Source: Desulfobacterales bacterium (GTDB lineage: Bacteria > Desulfobacterota > Desulfobacteria > Desulfobacterales > Desulfobacteraceae). Taken from it: 6,230 bases of DNA. The position numbers and the translations under genes are program-made. Where the stretch lies: assembly GCA_022361315.1 (NCBI GenBank), contig JAKSBB010000329.1:1-6230 (forward strand), given 5' to 3'. The notes under the pieces were generated by a model, which searched no databases, was not told where the DNA came from, and was given only the letters and a program-made list of their open reading frames with translations. Shown here one piece after another: positions 4,778 to 6,230 of this stretch; within the stretch, counting starts at the first letter, position 1, and the number at the start of each line of letters is the position of its first letter.

Positions 4778-6230
4778 TTAGGTGTGCCGCAAATAAACAG
4801 ACTGGTTCCGGCCTCTGTCCTTTGCCTGGTACAGGGCATTATCTGCGGTTTTGATCAGATCATCCAAATCCGTTCCCTGGGAGGGCACCACTGTGGTGTA
4901 CCCGATGCTGGCCGTGATCATATCAGAGATATCTGAGGTCTGGTGGGGGATGGCAAGGGAGGCGATCTTCGCGCTGAGCCGGAGCACAGCCGCCCCCATG
5001 GCATCCCGGTTCACATCAAAAAGAATACCGGCAAACTCTTCACCGCCGTACCGGCCCACAAGGTCATTGGAGCGTTGAAAGATCCGGCTGATGGCCTGGC
5101 CGACCCTGCGAAGACAGCGGTCACCGGCCTGGTGCCCGTAAGTGTCGTTAAAGGGCTTGAAGAAATCAATATCCAGCATGAAAACCGATACCGGCACCCG
5201 GGCACGGACGGCGTCCTTTATCAGGCGGTCACCGGCTTCAAAAATCTGCCGCCGGTTGAACAACCCGGTGAGGGGATCTTCCGAGGCCAGTTTTTTCAGG
5301 GTCTGGTTGACCCGTCTCAATTCCCCGGTGATGGACTCAAGTTCCCGGTTCTTTTCGTTCAGGGTGCGGGTTCTGACCGCCACCATATCCTCCAGGTGTT
5401 TATGAATCCTTGCATTCTCAAGGGAAATGGCGATCTGGACGGAGAGCATATCCAGCATCCGGATCCGGCGCTCGCTGAACACATCAAAGGCCAGGCTGTT
5501 TTCAAGATAGAGCATCCCCGTAATCCGGGACTGCCGGACGATGGGCATGCAAAGCAGGGATTTAGGCGGATGCTGCTCAAAATACGGATCACCGGCAAAG
5601 GGGCTGTCCGAAGGAAACCGGTTTATCATCACCCGTTCCTTGGACCGCAGCACATACCGCAGAATACTATCCGGCAGAGAATAGGTGCCCATGGCCCCCG
5701 AATCAGGGTGCTTGATGCGTCCCCCGTCCAGCACATGCAGGCTTTCCACCCGATAGTCATCATCGGAGACGGAAATAAAAAGCCCTTTGTCCGCCCCGCC
5801 GTTCACCAAAACGATTTCCATCAGGGTCCGGAGCAGATTCTCCAGTACGATTTCCTTTGAAATGGCAGTGAAACTGTCCAGCAGGCTTTCAAAATCAATC
5901 AGATCGTTGATTTCGCGGCCTGTGGTGGAGGCATCCAGGGGCATACCAACAGGCGCCTCCGGCAGCAGCAGGTGGGCATAGGTGCTTGTGATTTGGTTGA
6001 CTTTTGTCTTAGCCCCCCATTGTTCATAGCTGATCAGGGCATTGTTCAGATACAGCCGGGCCTGTTGAAAAAAATCGCGTCCCAGGTAATACCGGCCGGC
6101 CAGTTCGTTGGCCAGTGCCACCTCATTCACCATGCCGTTGGCCTGGGCCAGTGACACCGCCTTATCATAGAGTTCCCGGGACTGCCCCTCGTCCGGACGT
6201 ATCCGCCAGCCTTCCGCTCTGACAAGATAA
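4778..6230 (-). CDS. GAF-GGDEF diguanylate cyclase, C-terminal part of a large TPR/ATPase-type signalling protein (5' truncated)
   Basis: The frame is open to the window edge; 483 residues are visible. Residues 1-90 (SRELYDKAVSLAQ, ANELAGRYYLGRDFF, ARLYLNNALISYEQWG) are TPR-like helices typical of the end of the long helical region in kinase/AAA-ATPase/GAF signalling proteins. A GAF domain follows (about 125-275), ending in GMLYLEN and LSVQIAISLENARI. Next come a coiled coil (about 275-315) and a GGDEF domain (about 316-480). The latter has DPLTGLFNRR, LDIDFFKPFNDTYGHQAGD, active-site GGEEF (5033-5047) and inhibitory RxxD (RSND) five residues before it. Both sites are intact, so it should make cyclic di-GMP from two GTP and be feedback-inhibited. 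The GAF domain probably senses a small ligand. Related large proteins usually end in a histidine kinase; here the output is a cyclase. No internal start fits: GTG at 6157 lies within the helical repeats. The stop is followed by a hairpin. Confidence 0.93.
   Translation of the reverse strand, partial: YLVRAEGWRIRPDEGQSRELYDKAVSLAQANGMVNEVALANELAGRYYLGRDFFQQARLYLNNALISYEQWGAKTKVNQITSTYAHLLLPEAPVGMPLDASTTGREINDLIDFESLLDSFTAISKEIVLENLLRTLMEIVLVNGGADKGLFISVSDDDYRVESLHVLDGGRIKHPDSGAMGTYSLPDSILRYVLRSKERVMINRFPSDSPFAGDPYFEQHPPKSLLCMPIVRQSRITGMLYLENSLAFDVFSERRIRMLDMLSVQIAISLENARIHKHLEDMVAVRTRTLNEKNRELESITGELRRVNQTLKKLASEDPLTGLFNRRQIFEAGDRLIKDAVRARVPVSVFMLDIDFFKPFNDTYGHQAGDRCLRRVGQAISRIFQRSNDLVGRYGGEEFAGILFDVNRDAMGAAVLRLSAKIASLAIPHQTSDISDMITASIGYTTVVPSQGTDLDDLIKTADNALYQAKDRGRNQSVYLRHT

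Noticed and set aside
4684..4839. Longer zinc-finger protein starting at 4839
   Set aside because: It would overlap the 3' end of the cyclase gene by 62 bases and cross both hairpins, and the GGAGG at 4691-4695 points to the ATG pair at 4683/4686.
4943..5860. Long plus-strand open frame of 305 codons opposite the cyclase gene
   Set aside because: Its translation is Pro/Gly/His-rich with no domain pattern. The opposite strand encodes unmistakable GAF and GGDEF motifs, so this is a shadow frame in GC-rich DNA.

Overview
The window looks like chromosomal DNA of a heterotrophic, signalling-rich delta-proteobacterial lineage, most likely a sulfate reducer of the Desulfobacteraceae type. That placement is inferred from the protein styles and gene mix: hybrid kinase tail, NrtA-type binding protein, NifX-like protein, IclR regulator, and a multi-domain ATPase/TPR/GAF signalling protein. 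No marker gene fixes it. There are eight protein genes, two of them cut by the window edges. I see no rRNA, tRNA, CRISPR array, insertion sequence or phage gene.

Left part (1-1784, + strand): a signalling cluster. It opens with the C-terminal tail of what is probably a hybrid sensor kinase. A structured leader with a candidate promoter follows, then a NrtA/CmpA/NasS-type ligand-binding protein without a signal peptide, and 24 bases later a stand-alone CheY-like receiver. No ABC permease or ATPase is present, so the binding protein is more likely a cytoplasmic sensor feeding phosphorelay signalling than part of an importer. This part is visibly more AT-rich than the rest.

Middle part (1879-3274, + strand): a ten-helix EamA/DMT-type exporter and, 34 bases downstream, a NifX/NifB-C-terminal-like small protein with a His/Cys-rich tail. 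The spacing suggests co-transcription. A 9-bp inverted repeat follows at 3296-3342, between this pair and the convergent iclR-type gene.

Right part (3373-6230, - strand): three genes in the same direction. In transcription order they are the C-terminal part of a large signalling protein (TPR-like helices, GAF, GGDEF diguanylate cyclase with intact GGEEF and RxxD sites), a small Cys-rich zinc-finger plus winged-helix-like protein that I cannot name, and an IclR-family regulator. The gaps of 94 and 162 bases contain small hairpins but no strong terminator.

The most interesting item is the cytoplasmic NrtA-like protein paired with a lone receiver next to a probable kinase, behind a leader with nested inverted repeats, one of which could pair with the gene's own ribosome binding site. 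This is a hypothesis from layout and motifs only.
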